DNA of 44,902 nt. Origin: Actinomycetota bacterium. GTDB lineage: Bacteria; Actinomycetota; Actinomycetes; Actinomycetales; Dermatophilaceae. Location of the stretch: assembly GCA_020161815.1 (NCBI GenBank), contig JAIUOP010000023.1, positions 1-44,902 on the forward strand. Reading direction: 5' to 3'. This document shows positions 1 through 8,522 of this stretch, one piece after another. The notes beneath the pieces are model-generated. The model saw only the letters and a program-made list of their open reading frames with translations. It was not told the DNA's origin and did not search any database. How positions within the stretch are numbered: position 1 is the stretch's first letter; each line of letters starts with the position of its first letter. The translations under genes and the position numbers were made by a program.

Positions 1-142
1 AACCAGACCCGATACTCTTCACCTACGGAGTGCCTTCCGCTCAAGACTGCTTGTGACTTCGCAATCTCAAGTTTTCCTTGCCGGACAGGCACTTCCGTGC
101 ATTACCGCCCCGTGTCACCCCTCGACCAATGAAACGGCGAGG
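1..142. other. Left-edge stretch with no recognisable gene
   Basis: No open frame here has coding character of its own. The first half is visibly richer in A+T than the rest of the window. I see no tRNA, hairpin or promoter that I would defend. It may be the 3' flank of a gene outside the window. Confidence 0.5.
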
Positions 143-463
143 CTAGGAGGCGGCCACCGGCATACCGGCGGCGCGCCACCCCGCGAAGCCGCCCACGATC
201 TGGGGCAGCCCCAGGTCGAGCCCGTCCCGCCCGGCGAGGGCGATCAGGCGGCGGTGCCCCTCCACACCGCCGGTTGAGAGGTATGCCGGGAGCTCGCCTT
301 CCCGTGCGCGCTCGCTCCCCGTGCGGAGGTCGAGGATCGACGCGCGGCCATGGAGGGCCTCCTGGAAGGCGGCCCGTGCGGTGAGTTCGGGACAGGTCGT
401 GGACCCCTCGGCGAACAGCGCGGTCTCGGCCAGGGCCAGGTCTGGGATCGACACGCGTCGCAT
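143..463 (-). CDS. Rhodanese-like domain protein without the catalytic cysteine
   Basis: The 106-residue product is about the size of a single rhodanese domain. Residues about 41-50 read ASILDLRTGS, resembling the VLIDVR strand of rhodaneses. The C-terminus has GGFAGWRAAGMPV, the classic closing motif of the fold. The loop that normally holds the sulfur-carrying Cys (CxxGxR) is replaced by an Ala-Gly-Arg-Asp stretch with no Cys, so sulfurtransferase activity is unlikely and a binding or regulatory role is more plausible. The gene lies 54 nt downstream of the wbqC-like gene on the same strand. I see no convincing ribosome binding site. An alternative start 8 nt upstream would be in another frame. 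Confidence 0.7.
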   Translation of the reverse strand: MRRVSIPDLALAETALFAEGSTTCPELTARAAFQEALHGRASILDLRTGSERAREGELPAYLSTGGVEGHRRLIALAGRDGLDLGLPQIVGGFAGWRAAGMPVAAS

Positions 464-517
464 CGTCGCATCCCAACCGGAGGTTATGCAACGGGTAATG
501 CCACATTATGAGACTGC

Positions 518-1156
518 TCAATGGTGCCGAAGCACGCCCTCCATCGGCTCGTCCTCGTCCATGAGCAGGGTCACGATCGAGTCCCCTGTGCTCATCGCGT
601 GGTCGGACCACAACAGCTCGATCCCGGCGGCGGCGAAGCGGTCCGGCGCGTCCTCGCCCATGTAGGCCGTCCCGCCCGTGCCGGAGAGGTAGGCCGTGCC
701 ACCGACCGCCCTGACCTGTTCGATGAGTCGGTCGACATTGGTGTGAGTCGGCGGCGCCGTGGTGAGGAGCGGCGTGGTGATCCCGAGCAGGTCGCGGACG
801 GCCTCGATGAGCGCGATGTTCACCTCGTCGAGCCGTGACCCGTCGGCAGCCTGTATCCGGGCCAGGAGGTCGGCACCACGGGTGCGGAAGTGGCGTGCTC
901 CCGTGTAGCGCCCGCGGATGGCGTCGACGAGCCGGGCCTGCCACCCGGGCTGCACGTCGATCGTGTTGATCGGCACGAGGGAGGGCTTGCCGACGAGCTG
1001 ATGGGACACCCAGGTGTCCCGCATCTTCACGCGGCGCTGGTACCCGTGCTTCTGGAACTGGTCGTGGACGGCCAGGACGAAGGCGTCCGAGGTCGCCATC
1101 TTGAACCAGAAGCCCGAGTAGGGCAGCAGGTCGGGTTGGTGGATCGCGACCTTCAT
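518..1156 (-). CDS. WbqC-like family protein
   Basis: The 212-residue protein starts MKVAIHQPDLLPYSGFWFKM, the signature N-terminus of the WbqC-like family, which is found in O-antigen and other surface-polysaccharide loci. The precise reaction of this family is not established. The start ATG overlaps the stop of the upstream PIG-L gene by 4 nt (ATGA), so the two are translationally coupled. Context with a deacetylase and nearby glycosyltransferases supports a role in making or modifying a nucleotide-sugar or glycan. The family call is firm. The function is inference. Confidence 0.88.
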   Translation of the reverse strand: MKVAIHQPDLLPYSGFWFKMATSDAFVLAVHDQFQKHGYQRRVKMRDTWVSHQLVGKPSLVPINTIDVQPGWQARLVDAIRGRYTGARHFRTRGADLLARIQAADGSRLDEVNIALIEAVRDLLGITTPLLTTAPPTHTNVDRLIEQVRAVGGTAYLSGTGGTAYMGEDAPDRFAAAGIELLWSDHAMSTGDSIVTLLMDEDEPMEGVLRHH

Positions 1157-1773
1157 GGCCGCACCTGCCGCACGAGGGCGTACTGCTCGGCATACGCGAC
1201 GCGGCGGACCTGGCCGACGGCCGAGGCGAGTTCCTTGATGCTGTTCATCGGGTGGGGCCCGCTCGGGTTCTCGGAGACGTATGCCGCGCAGGCGGCGGCC
1301 TTGGTGTCGGCCTGCGCCTCGGTGAGGGTCTCGAAGACGTTCCACCGCAGGTCGCTCGGGTAGAGGTTCACGTCGTAGACGGCGATGTCGTAGACGAAGA
1401 CACTGGCCGGCACCCAGTGGTCGGGGGACATCGAGATCCGGCAGGCCCGCATGCCCGCCTCGTAGGCGGCGATGTGGTCCTGGTGCAGCGAGGGGAAGGG
1501 GAGGTAGATCTCCTCGGGCTGGTGCTCGGCAAGGTACTCGTCGAGGGCGGCGACGACCTCGGTCATCCGTGCCGGCAGGTGTCCGTCCGCGAAGTCCAGG
1601 ATCGTGGAGTTGGCCACCCCGAGGATGCCCAGCGCCTGCTCGTGCTCGGCCCGGCGCCGCGGTCCGCTGTCGGTCAGGACGAGGACGCCGCTGTCGTCGG
1701 GGTGCTTGGCCAGCAGGCCGCCGCAGCCGAGGCTCTCGTCGTCCATGTGGGGGGCCACGACGAGTCGTCGCAT
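1153..1773 (-). CDS. PIG-L (LmbE-like) family deacetylase
   Basis: The 206-residue product has PHMDDESLGCGG near residue 8, a close variant of the AHPDDE zinc-binding motif, and LHQDH near residue 97 supplying a further zinc ligand. PIG-L enzymes remove N-acetyl groups from GlcNAc-type sugars. The substrate here is unknown. The ATG is preceded by AGGAG with 4 nt spacing. It is the first gene of a pair with the WbqC-like gene and lies 59 nt behind tRNA-Lys, with a strong hairpin between them. No -10 element is visible in that gap, so expression may depend on read-through or on a promoter inside the tRNA. Confidence 0.88.
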   Translation of the reverse strand: MRRLVVAPHMDDESLGCGGLLAKHPDDSGVLVLTDSGPRRRAEHEQALGILGVANSTILDFADGHLPARMTEVVAALDEYLAEHQPEEIYLPFPSLHQDHIAAYEAGMRACRISMSPDHWVPASVFVYDIAVYDVNLYPSDLRWNVFETLTEAQADTKAAACAAYVSENPSGPHPMNSIKELASAVGQVRRVAYAEQYALVRQVRP

Positions 1774-1798
1774 GGCGCTCCTGCCTTCCTTCTGACGA

Positions 1799-1830
1799 CA
1801 GCAGCCCCGACCGGCTGGTCGGGGCTGCTG
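1799..1830 (-). terminator. Strong hairpin after tRNA-Lys
   Basis: A perfect 14-bp inverted repeat (arms 1799-1812 and 1817-1830, 4-nt loop) begins 3 nt after the tRNA-Lys CCA end. It is placed as an intrinsic terminator or 3' processing hairpin for the tRNA, but no T-run follows it on the minus strand. Confidence 0.7.
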
Positions 1831-1832
1831 CT

Positions 1833-1908
<76 letters not shown>

Positions 1909-1975
1909 GCGAGGAAGGACACTAGCAAAGGAGCGGGCCGGGCGCGAAATCCGCATGACCCGGAGCGCAGGTGAC

Positions 1976-1981
1976 TACGCT
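1976..1981 (+). promoter_or_regulatory. -10 element for a leaderless mRNA (gene at 1990)
   Basis: TACGCT ends 8 nt before the ATG at 1990. A purine-rich GGAGG lies only 1 nt from the ATG, too close to work as a Shine-Dalgarno site, so a leaderless transcript starting near the ATG explains the layout better. Confidence 0.5.
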
Positions 1982-1989
1982 CCGGAGGC

Positions 1990-4107
1990 ATGACCCGACG
2001 GGGCCGAGTGGCACTGACCGCATCGGAAGCATCAGACCCGGCTCCTGGAGGCACCACCCGCTGGAAGCGGTCGTGGCTCCCGGTGGCCTTGCTGCTGGCG
2101 CTGTTGTCGCTGGTCTTCAACGGGTACTTCCTCGGTCGAACAACCCCGAACTGGGACTTCTACAGCATCTACCTCAGCGGCCCCTACGCCTGGTGGTCCC
2201 TGGGTGGACCGTTCAACGCGCGGGGGTGGGTGCCATACGTGTTCAACGGGTATCCCGGCGCCTCGGCCTTCCAGAATGGCTCGTGGTTCCTGCCCATTGG
2301 CGCCGCCCAGGCCTTGGTGCCCTACACCACGAATGTGGCCGCCACCGTGCAGTGGCTGTTGGTGTGCTTCGGTGCGCTGGGAGCCTACCTCCTGGCACGC
2401 AGCCTGCCCCTGCCGCGCTCGATCTCCATGGTCGTGCTCACCGCCTACTTCTTCGCTCCCGGCTTCTTCGGTGGTGCGCAGATGGCGGACCAGGTCAGGG
2501 GCTGGAGCCTGCTCCCGTGGGTGGTCCTGGCCACCAGTCCGCGATGGCCCTGGGGCCGCTGGTATGCCGTCCCCGGCGCCGCCCTCCTTCTGTTCCAGTT
2601 CGCCGTCGGCGCCTACCCGGGCCAGTTGGTGGCGGCTGCTTACCTGATCCCGTGCGTCACCGTGGCCTGGTTGATGCAGGGGCGTGATCGTCCATGGTTG
2701 CGGGGACTGGTGACGTCCGCCCTCTCCGGGGCACTGCTCTCGGCGCTGAAGTTCGTCCCCGCCCTTCCTTTCCTCGGGGTGATCGGCAAGAGCAATGCCG
2801 AGCCCGGTTTCTCCTGGGACCTGCTCGCGGGCTTCTTCATCGACTACCGGGGGCTGAGCGCGCCCATCAATACCTCCTTCGTGTCCTCGTTCCTGCCATT
2901 GCTCGTCCTGTGTGCCATCCCCTTCGCCGGACGAGGCAGTGCGGCGACTCGAGTTGGCGTGGCGCTGTCGGTGCCATCCTTGGCGCTGGCCTTCCCCGGC
3001 TCACCGTTGGCACGCATGAACTGGCCCGGCGCCTCGCTGAGCCAGAACCACGTGTCCGACTTCCGGGCCTTCTGGTACCTGGGCCTGCTCATCCTTGGCG
3101 CTGCTGGGCTGGCGCGACTGCGTGACACGAACTCCCGCCGCACCCGCGTGTGGCTCACCACCGTCGTGACTCTCATGGCGATCGTCGTCACGGTATTCGC
3201 CCTGTGGCGGCCCGGTCGCTGGGCGACAGTCGGCGCGATTCTGAACATCGGATCGGCGCTGGTGCTCTTGCTCATCGCGTGGCTGGAGTCAGGGCATCGC
3301 AGGCGTGCACTCCCCATCCTGGCCCTGGTCGGTGCCACTGGGCTTGCGTGCGCCTCGGTGCAAGCTGGGTATCAGGTGCCGTGGAACGTTCCCCGTTCCG
3401 AGGTGGAGACGGCCGCTCTGGGTGCCTTGTCCACGGATCTGGTCGCCAGGGCCGCTCCAATGGTCGTCGAGCGTCGCCCGGAGCGTCGGCTCTCGCCAGG
3501 AGCGGACCTGATGGAGATGCTCACGCCGGACGGCGATGCTGCGGTCTTCGATCGCAGTTACGCAAGCTACGGCTACGTCAATCCACGCAACTATCCCTCG
3601 TTTGCCCGGCTTGCTGCGTCACGAGGGACAGTCGAGGGTCGCGCCCTCTACGACTCGTTCTACGGGGCGCCGTCCGGACTCCTCCCGGTCGGCCCGGGTT
3701 CGTCACTGAACCCTGAGGGGTTGCGGCCGCCATGCGCCGAGGAGGGTGTGTGCCCGGATTGGACCTTCCGATCGGTCAGGTACGCCCCGGGTGAGCTGAG
3801 CTTTGCCGTCGAGGTGCACCGTGAGGCCGCGGCGGTCGTCAATGAGTCCTACTTCCCGGGTTGGACGGCCAGGTCCTGTCCCAGCGGCGGGAGCAGCTGC
3901 GTTGACCTGGCTGTCACACGTGGACCTCTGGAAGCCCCGATGGTGTCCCTTCCCGAGGGTGCGCAGAACGTGACTTTTCGCTATGACCAGCCGCTGCGGA
4001 CCCAGTCGCTGCTGATCGGCGGGGTCGGCCTGCTCATCGGCGCTTGGACGACCCTGGCTGCGGGTGCCCGCAGTTTCAGGCGTCGCGCGCTGCGGCTGTC
4101 CGCCTGA
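1990..4107 (+). CDS. YfhO-like polytopic membrane protein (putative glycosyltransferase)
   Basis: The 705-residue product has about a dozen hydrophobic segments from residue 30 to about 460, then a soluble part (about 470-665) and a last membrane segment near 675-695. The C-terminal part has NESYFPGWTA followed by NVTFRYDQPL, as in the extracytoplasmic domain of YfhO-family proteins, which modify or glycosylate cell-wall polymers in Firmicutes and are common in actinomycete glycan loci. It is transcribed alone, divergent from tRNA-Lys and convergent with copC. No DxD motif is obvious, so the glycosyltransferase role comes from family resemblance only. Confidence 0.7.
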   Translation: MTRRGRVALTASEASDPAPGGTTRWKRSWLPVALLLALLSLVFNGYFLGRTTPNWDFYSIYLSGPYAWWSLGGPFNARGWVPYVFNGYPGASAFQNGSWFLPIGAAQALVPYTTNVAATVQWLLVCFGALGAYLLARSLPLPRSISMVVLTAYFFAPGFFGGAQMADQVRGWSLLPWVVLATSPRWPWGRWYAVPGAALLLFQFAVGAYPGQLVAAAYLIPCVTVAWLMQGRDRPWLRGLVTSALSGALLSALKFVPALPFLGVIGKSNAEPGFSWDLLAGFFIDYRGLSAPINTSFVSSFLPLLVLCAIPFAGRGSAATRVGVALSVPSLALAFPGSPLARMNWPGASLSQNHVSDFRAFWYLGLLILGAAGLARLRDTNSRRTRVWLTTVVTLMAIVVTVFALWRPGRWATVGAILNIGSALVLLLIAWLESGHRRRALPILALVGATGLACASVQAGYQVPWNVPRSEVETAALGALSTDLVARAAPMVVERRPERRLSPGADLMEMLTPDGDAAVFDRSYASYGYVNPRNYPSFARLAASRGTVEGRALYDSFYGAPSGLLPVGPGSSLNPEGLRPPCAEEGVCPDWTFRSVRYAPGELSFAVEVHREAAAVVNESYFPGWTARSCPSGGSSCVDLAVTRGPLEAPMVSLPEGAQNVTFRYDQPLRTQSLLIGGVGLLIGAWTTLAAGARSFRRRALRLSA

Positions 4108-4110
4108 ACC

Positions 4111-4713
4111 TCAGGCTGGCGGGGGCCTGCGCCGAGCGGCATACAGGCCCAGTCCGACCAAGAGGACGATCAGCCCTGCGCTGATGGCAAGCCACGTGTT
4201 GCGGCCAGGCCCCGATCCGGCGCCGTCAGTGCCTGTCGGCACATCCGCCGTCGGTGTCGGCGTGATGGAGGGGGCCGCTCTACTCGGGCTCGTCGACGAG
4301 GCCGGCGCGGCTGGCGCCGAGCTCGATGCGGCAGGCGGCGCGTTGACCGTGAACGTGGTCTGTCCGGCGATCGGGTGGGAGTCAGCGCTGACGATGCGGA
4401 AGACGAGCGTGCATGCGCCCCGTGCCCCGGGCCCGATCGGCTGGGTGACGGTGTTGCCGGCTGTCACCGCCGGCGGGAGGTCCAGGGCGGAGCCGTCGCA
4501 GGTCGTCACGACCTGGGTGAAGTCGGGCAACACGTCGGCGGTGAACGTGAGCACCACGTCGTCCGGAGCTACCGACAGGACTGAGCCGTCGACCGGGTCG
4601 ACGGATTGCAGGTCCGAGTGACCGGAGGCGCTCCCGATGCCCAGCGCCATGAACAGGGCGGTCGCGAGGGCGAGGAGGCCACGACGACGGGCTGGGCTGG
4701 ACGGTGACCGCAT
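4111..4713 (-). CDS. CopC-domain copper-binding membrane-anchored protein
   Basis: The 200-residue product has an N-terminal signal peptide ending at about residue 31 (ALGIGSASG), after which the mature chain would begin HSDLQSVDPVDGS. An N-terminal His right after the cleavage site and a second His in SADSHPIAGQ are the copper ligands expected for CopC. An Ala/Ser/Pro/Thr-rich linker (about 128-165) leads to a single C-terminal membrane helix and a basic tail, a common actinobacterial form of CopC. It is the last gene of the operon acyltransferase-GT2-copC, 12 nt after the GT2 stop. It ends 3 nt from the convergent YfhO-like gene. No CopD partner is nearby. Confidence 0.85.
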   Translation of the reverse strand: MRSPSSPARRRGLLALATALFMALGIGSASGHSDLQSVDPVDGSVLSVAPDDVVLTFTADVLPDFTQVVTTCDGSALDLPPAVTAGNTVTQPIGPGARGACTLVFRIVSADSHPIAGQTTFTVNAPPAASSSAPAAPASSTSPSRAAPSITPTPTADVPTGTDGAGSGPGRNTWLAISAGLIVLLVGLGLYAARRRPPPA

Positions 4714-4725
4714 GCGCCCATCCTC

Positions 4726-5694
4726 TCAGGCCCTCGGTGACCCGCCCTGGGCGCGGGCAATCTCACCGTCAGGGTCCCAGGTTGCCCACGTCAGTGGGCG
4801 CAGCCTGAGCATCGGGCCTGCGGCGCGGAACTGGATCCGGTCGTCGGGGAGGCCGGCCGAGATGCGGTCCCACACGTCCTGGATCTCGGCATCGCTCAGA
4901 CCGCTGGCGGCGGCCCAGTGCGGGGAGAACCAGTCGAGGTCCTTCCCGGTGAGTCGCGCGGCTGCCGTCCCTTGACGGACCTTGCGAGCCACCTGTGCCG
5001 GACTGCGGTACTGCGCGTGCGCTATGGCGAGGCCAACGCTTTCGCCCCCCACGCGCGCTGCCGCGTGATTGCCCGGCCCCACCCACGCCAAGGGGTGTGA
5101 GCGCAATGCCACCTTCCCCGGAAAGGAGGAGGTGCAGTCCAGCATGAAGTCGGCCACCGAGAGGTCTGCGGGCGCCGCGACGACGGGGACCATGTGGTGG
5201 AAACTGGCATGCACCACGCCTGCGGACCTCTCGAGCCGCAGGCGTTCCGCAACGGAACCCTCTGGGGCGAACCAGAATTCGTCGGCGTCGAAGGGAACGA
5301 TCCAGTCGGCTCCGGCGCGCCACGCGCAGTGAGCCAGCCACGTCATCTTCTGAGATTGGATGTGGGCGGGCTCCTCGTCGAGGGCAACGTGGACCCGAGC
5401 GTCAGCGGCCGCCCACTCGAGCAGATGCTCACGCGTGCCGTCGGTGGACCGGTTGTCGGCAATCAGGACGTGCGCGATCCCTTGGTCGAAGAGGTGCTTG
5501 ACGGCCGCCTCGAGCACGTCCTTCTCGTCGCGCACAACGCTGACCCCCCAGACCTCACCCATCGTTCGGCGTCGCCGGGGCAGGGTGGGCAGGGTCATCC
5601 GTTTGATGGCGCGGACCTGTGCCGTCCAGTTGCTCAGGCCGCCCATGGATCGTAGGAACCACGCGGCCTGTCCAACTTCCGAGCGAGCCTTCAT
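4726..5694 (-). CDS. Glycosyltransferase family 2 protein (paralogue A)
   Basis: The 322-residue protein has a GT-A type core: VVRDEKDVL near residue 53, DNRSTDGTREHL near 80 (nucleotide-sugar binding) and FDADEFWFAP near 135, supplying the DxD metal-binding motif. It resembles Glyco_tranf_2_4-type enzymes, predicted cytosolic without membrane segments. It overlaps the upstream acyltransferase by ATGA and precedes copC. The gene at 15898-16866 has exactly the same length and the same motifs throughout, so the two are paralogues. Acceptor and donor are unknown. Confidence 0.88.
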   Translation of the reverse strand: MKARSEVGQAAWFLRSMGGLSNWTAQVRAIKRMTLPTLPRRRRTMGEVWGVSVVRDEKDVLEAAVKHLFDQGIAHVLIADNRSTDGTREHLLEWAAADARVHVALDEEPAHIQSQKMTWLAHCAWRAGADWIVPFDADEFWFAPEGSVAERLRLERSAGVVHASFHHMVPVVAAPADLSVADFMLDCTSSFPGKVALRSHPLAWVGPGNHAAARVGGESVGLAIAHAQYRSPAQVARKVRQGTAAARLTGKDLDWFSPHWAAASGLSDAEIQDVWDRISAGLPDDRIQFRAAGPMLRLRPLTWATWDPDGEIARAQGGSPRA

Positions 5695-6761
5695 GCGGCA
5701 GCCGTTCTTCTTGTGGCCTCACGCCGATCGATCCAGCTCTTGAGCTTGCGCTGGGTCGGACGCTCCACCAGATGGTGCAGGCCAATGGCCGCAACGGTGC
5801 ACAAGATCAAGGCAGTCATCGAACCCGCCACGCGTCCCACCATGCCGCCGGGGGCCAGGGCCCACAGCCCACGGCCGTTGAGAAGGATCAACTCGTGGAC
5901 CAGATAGAAGCAGAACGAGATCTGACCGCCGTAGACCAACCATCGATGGCGCAGCAGTCCTCCGTGACGGGCGAGGTCTGCGGTCGCCGCCGCCCAGATC
6001 ACGCCGGCGAAGGCGATGGCGAAAGCGAGCCCCGTCAGCGACTGTGGGTGGATGTGCCCCTTGGTGAACCACCACACCACCCCGACGGCCAGTGTCGGCA
6101 CCCAGATCGGGAGGCGGGGCAACTGGCCGCGGGTGGCGAGTGTGGCGAGGACGATGCCGATCGCGAATTCCCCGGAACGAACCAGGGGGTTGGTGAACGC
6201 GTAGATGTCCAGGCCGTGGGCGACCATGACCATGGCCGTCACGGCCATGGTCGAGGACCAGAGGAGCAGGACCGTGGCCACGATGCGGGTGCGGCGATGA
6301 CCCGTCCAGCGCAGGATGAACGGTGTCAAGAGGTAGAAGAACGCCTCGCAGCTCAGCGACCAGCTGACCGCATTCAAGCCGAAGGCGATGTCCCACTGCG
6401 GAAACCAGGACTGGACGAGCATCACGTTCGCGAGCACGGCTGGCTTGGTCACCGGATGGGCGAGCACCGGAACAGCCAGCGCGACGAGCAGCATGACGAA
6501 GTGGCTCGGATAGACCCGTGCGAAGCGCCGCCACCAGAAGGTCGAGGGAGCGGTCGAGTGGCTGGTTGACCAGGTCAGCACGAACCCTGAGAGGACGAAG
6601 AAGAAGGCGACGCCCACGTATCCGTGAAGGAAGGTGATGCCTCCGACGCCCATGCTGGTGTCACGGTTGAGGTGGTACATGAACACGACCAGGGCGGCGA
6701 AGGCGCGCAGGCTGGTCAGCCGAGGCAGGTCGCCACCAGGGCGGACGGGAGCGCCGGACAC
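5691..6761 (-). CDS. Acyltransferase 3 family membrane protein (OafA/YrhL-like)
   Basis: The 356-residue product has about ten membrane segments and begins with the acyltransferase-3 signature LRAFAALVVFMYH, with Arg19 and the presumed catalytic His30. Such enzymes O-acetylate or otherwise acylate extracytoplasmic sugars. The short 356-aa form lacks the extra SGNH domain. It is the first gene of a three-gene operon with the GT2 and copC. The GTG start at 6761 is chosen because a TAGGGT -10 box ends 6 nt upstream, typical of a leaderless mRNA. Confidence 0.9.
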   Translation of the reverse strand: MSGAPVRPGGDLPRLTSLRAFAALVVFMYHLNRDTSMGVGGITFLHGYVGVAFFFVLSGFVLTWSTSHSTAPSTFWWRRFARVYPSHFVMLLVALAVPVLAHPVTKPAVLANVMLVQSWFPQWDIAFGLNAVSWSLSCEAFFYLLTPFILRWTGHRRTRIVATVLLLWSSTMAVTAMVMVAHGLDIYAFTNPLVRSGEFAIGIVLATLATRGQLPRLPIWVPTLAVGVVWWFTKGHIHPQSLTGLAFAIAFAGVIWAAATADLARHGGLLRHRWLVYGGQISFCFYLVHELILLNGRGLWALAPGGMVGRVAGSMTALILCTVAAIGLHHLVERPTQRKLKSWIDRREATRRTAAA

Positions 6762-6767
6762 GTGCGG

Positions 6768-6773
6768 ACCCTA
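6768..6773 (-). promoter_or_regulatory. -10 element for a leaderless mRNA (acyltransferase operon)
   Basis: On the minus strand TAGGGT is followed by CCGCAC and then the GTG start at 6761. No Shine-Dalgarno-like sequence lies between. This fixes the start and marks the promoter of the acyltransferase-GT2-copC operon. Confidence 0.55.
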
Positions 6774-6983
6774 CCTGAGAGTTCGGTCACGATGGTGATG
6801 AGGGCTCGCTCGGGCGACCGTCCGCTTCAGTCGTGTGCTTCGCCAGGTGGGTACTCCACGGACGACCGACCGAGCCCGTGGACCCGAGTGCAGGTGTCAG
6901 GCAACATGAGGGATGCGCTGCTCATGTGCCCTTGACTCTTCTATGCTCCGGTTCAGGACACTGACCACCACACGAGGACGGAT
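6774..6983. promoter_or_regulatory. Divergent intergenic region between two glycan operons
   Basis: About 210 nt separate the leftward acyltransferase operon from the rightward low-GC pair. TTGACT (6932-6937) and TATGCT (6942-6947) resemble promoter hexamers but are only 4 nt apart, so they cannot form one promoter. TATGCT alone could serve as the -10 for the gene at 6984-6987. No small gene or hairpin is evident. Confidence 0.35.
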
Positions 6984-8507
6984 TTGGTGACGAGCTACGC
7001 CGCCGGCGGCGTCGAGGCCGCCACGAGGCCGGCGATCATCCAGCGCGCCGCTGCTCTCCTCCTGCTTGGTGCGGCTACGGCTGCGTTGCTCCTTACGGTC
7101 GTGACACCGGACGCATCAACACGGGTGGCAATTGGTCTCGTCGCGGCATCGATCATCGCCTCAAAGATCGTGTTGTCACGTGTACTGAGGCAGCCAGGGC
7201 ATTTAGGCATAGCCGTCGTGGGCGCAACGTCGCTAATAGGCGCTGTGTGGTGGCAGAGGGGAGTGCAGTACTGGTCCACGTGGGACCCGCAAGTTGTTTG
7301 GCTACTAGCTGCGAAGTACAGCTCCAGCCTTGAGTCTGATGACACGCTATATCTATCCGTGTACCCCGCGATGCGCGTCCTCTTCTCTTTCACTCGTGGA
7401 GTAGTACGCATCACTGAATTAACAGGTGTGGCTCCTGCCACGGTCATCCTGGCAATGGGTGTTCTATCGAGTGTCTTAACGGTGCTCGGCGTAATGCTTA
7501 CGCTGCGCACTTCAGGAGCTTCGCAACTAACGGTTCTCATCGCAATGCTCGCCGTGGTGGTTGTGGTCGGCCTCGCACCCCACATGGGTTTGCTCTACAC
7601 CGACATGCTCACGGTTTGGGTCCCGCCGTGGGTTGTCTTCATTCTTCTTCACTCGCTCCGGACCCCAAGTTTCCAGCGACGAGTCATCTGGCTAGGCGGA
7701 GCAGCTGTGCTGATTGGGGCCGGGTGGGCCATTAAGACGACGCCAGTCGTACTTCTGGCAGGTAGTTCACTGACGATCCTCTTCGCCGATTCGCTCGGAA
7801 CACTGGTTCGCAGGCTGGCCGTAGCCCTAGGAGTCTGCTTGATGGCCCTCGGGGTAAGCACGAGTATCACCTTCCTGGCGACCCGGACGCTGCCCCACGG
7901 GATCGACAAGGGCGTCGAGGCGCAGGCCCTCACGTACGTTGCTGCCGGACTCAAGACGCAGGAGCAGCAGTATGCCCTTCCGTGTTTCGGGTGCTTTGAC
8001 GCTGAGGTCTCTAAGCGGTCATACGGCTATCCGGGGCCAGTGCAGAACAGGCGCGCGCTTCGCGACATCAAGAACCATTTGGCGAGCTCAACGTTTGGTG
8101 ACATCGCACTTTTCGAATTGAAGAAGTTTACGCAAACGTGGGGCGACGGAATGTTCTTCGCGTGGCTAGAAGGCGAGGACATGAAGAGCCCCACGATCCG
8201 TGAGAGTTCGTTGGGCTCCTTTCCGCGCATTCTGGGTTCGCCGAGCGGCTCATGGGCCCCGCTTCGCGTCGTGGTCAACCAAGGTGTTTGGTTGGCGTTA
8301 CTAACAACCGCAGGATGGAAGCTTCTAAGGCGGAAGCCTGATCACCTCTTAATCTTCGTGTCTGGCACCCTGATGGGCGCCATACTCTTCACGCTCATCT
8401 TCCAAGGTCGTGGGCGTTATGCTTTTGTTTTTTCCCCATTGCTTATTTTGGCAGCACTTGCGCCCCGCTCCAGTGGTGAGTCAATTGACTGTCGCCGGCA
8501 CTCGTGA
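6984..8507 (+). CDS. GT-C-like integral membrane protein, probable glycosyltransferase
   Basis: The product has about 507 residues and roughly ten hydrophobic segments. The first long extracytoplasmic loop has YWSTWDPQVVW with Asp101, the position where GT-C enzymes carry their catalytic acid. A later loop has the FTQTWGDG-type pattern seen in large polyprenyl-phosphate-sugar-dependent transferases. The call is by fold, not by close family. TTG 6984 and GTG 6987 are both possible starts, with GAGGA 6-9 nt upstream. Base composition is unusual: two 60-nt lines I counted are 55% and 58% G+C against about 70% in neighbours, with codons such as CTA, TTA and ATA. This is a likely acquired gene. 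Confidence 0.65.
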   Translation: MVTSYAAGGVEAATRPAIIQRAAALLLLGAATAALLLTVVTPDASTRVAIGLVAASIIASKIVLSRVLRQPGHLGIAVVGATSLIGAVWWQRGVQYWSTWDPQVVWLLAAKYSSSLESDDTLYLSVYPAMRVLFSFTRGVVRITELTGVAPATVILAMGVLSSVLTVLGVMLTLRTSGASQLTVLIAMLAVVVVVGLAPHMGLLYTDMLTVWVPPWVVFILLHSLRTPSFQRRVIWLGGAAVLIGAGWAIKTTPVVLLAGSSLTILFADSLGTLVRRLAVALGVCLMALGVSTSITFLATRTLPHGIDKGVEAQALTYVAAGLKTQEQQYALPCFGCFDAEVSKRSYGYPGPVQNRRALRDIKNHLASSTFGDIALFELKKFTQTWGDGMFFAWLEGEDMKSPTIRESSLGSFPRILGSPSGSWAPLRVVVNQGVWLALLTTAGWKLLRRKPDHLLIFVSGTLMGAILFTLIFQGRGRYAFVFSPLLILAALAPRSSGESIDCRRHS

Positions 8508-8522
8508 ACATTCTGGTAACCA

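Noticed and set aside
6932..6947. TTGACT plus TATGCT as a sigma-70-type promoter
   Set aside because: The hexamers are only 4 nt apart. They cannot be the -35 and -10 of the same promoter.
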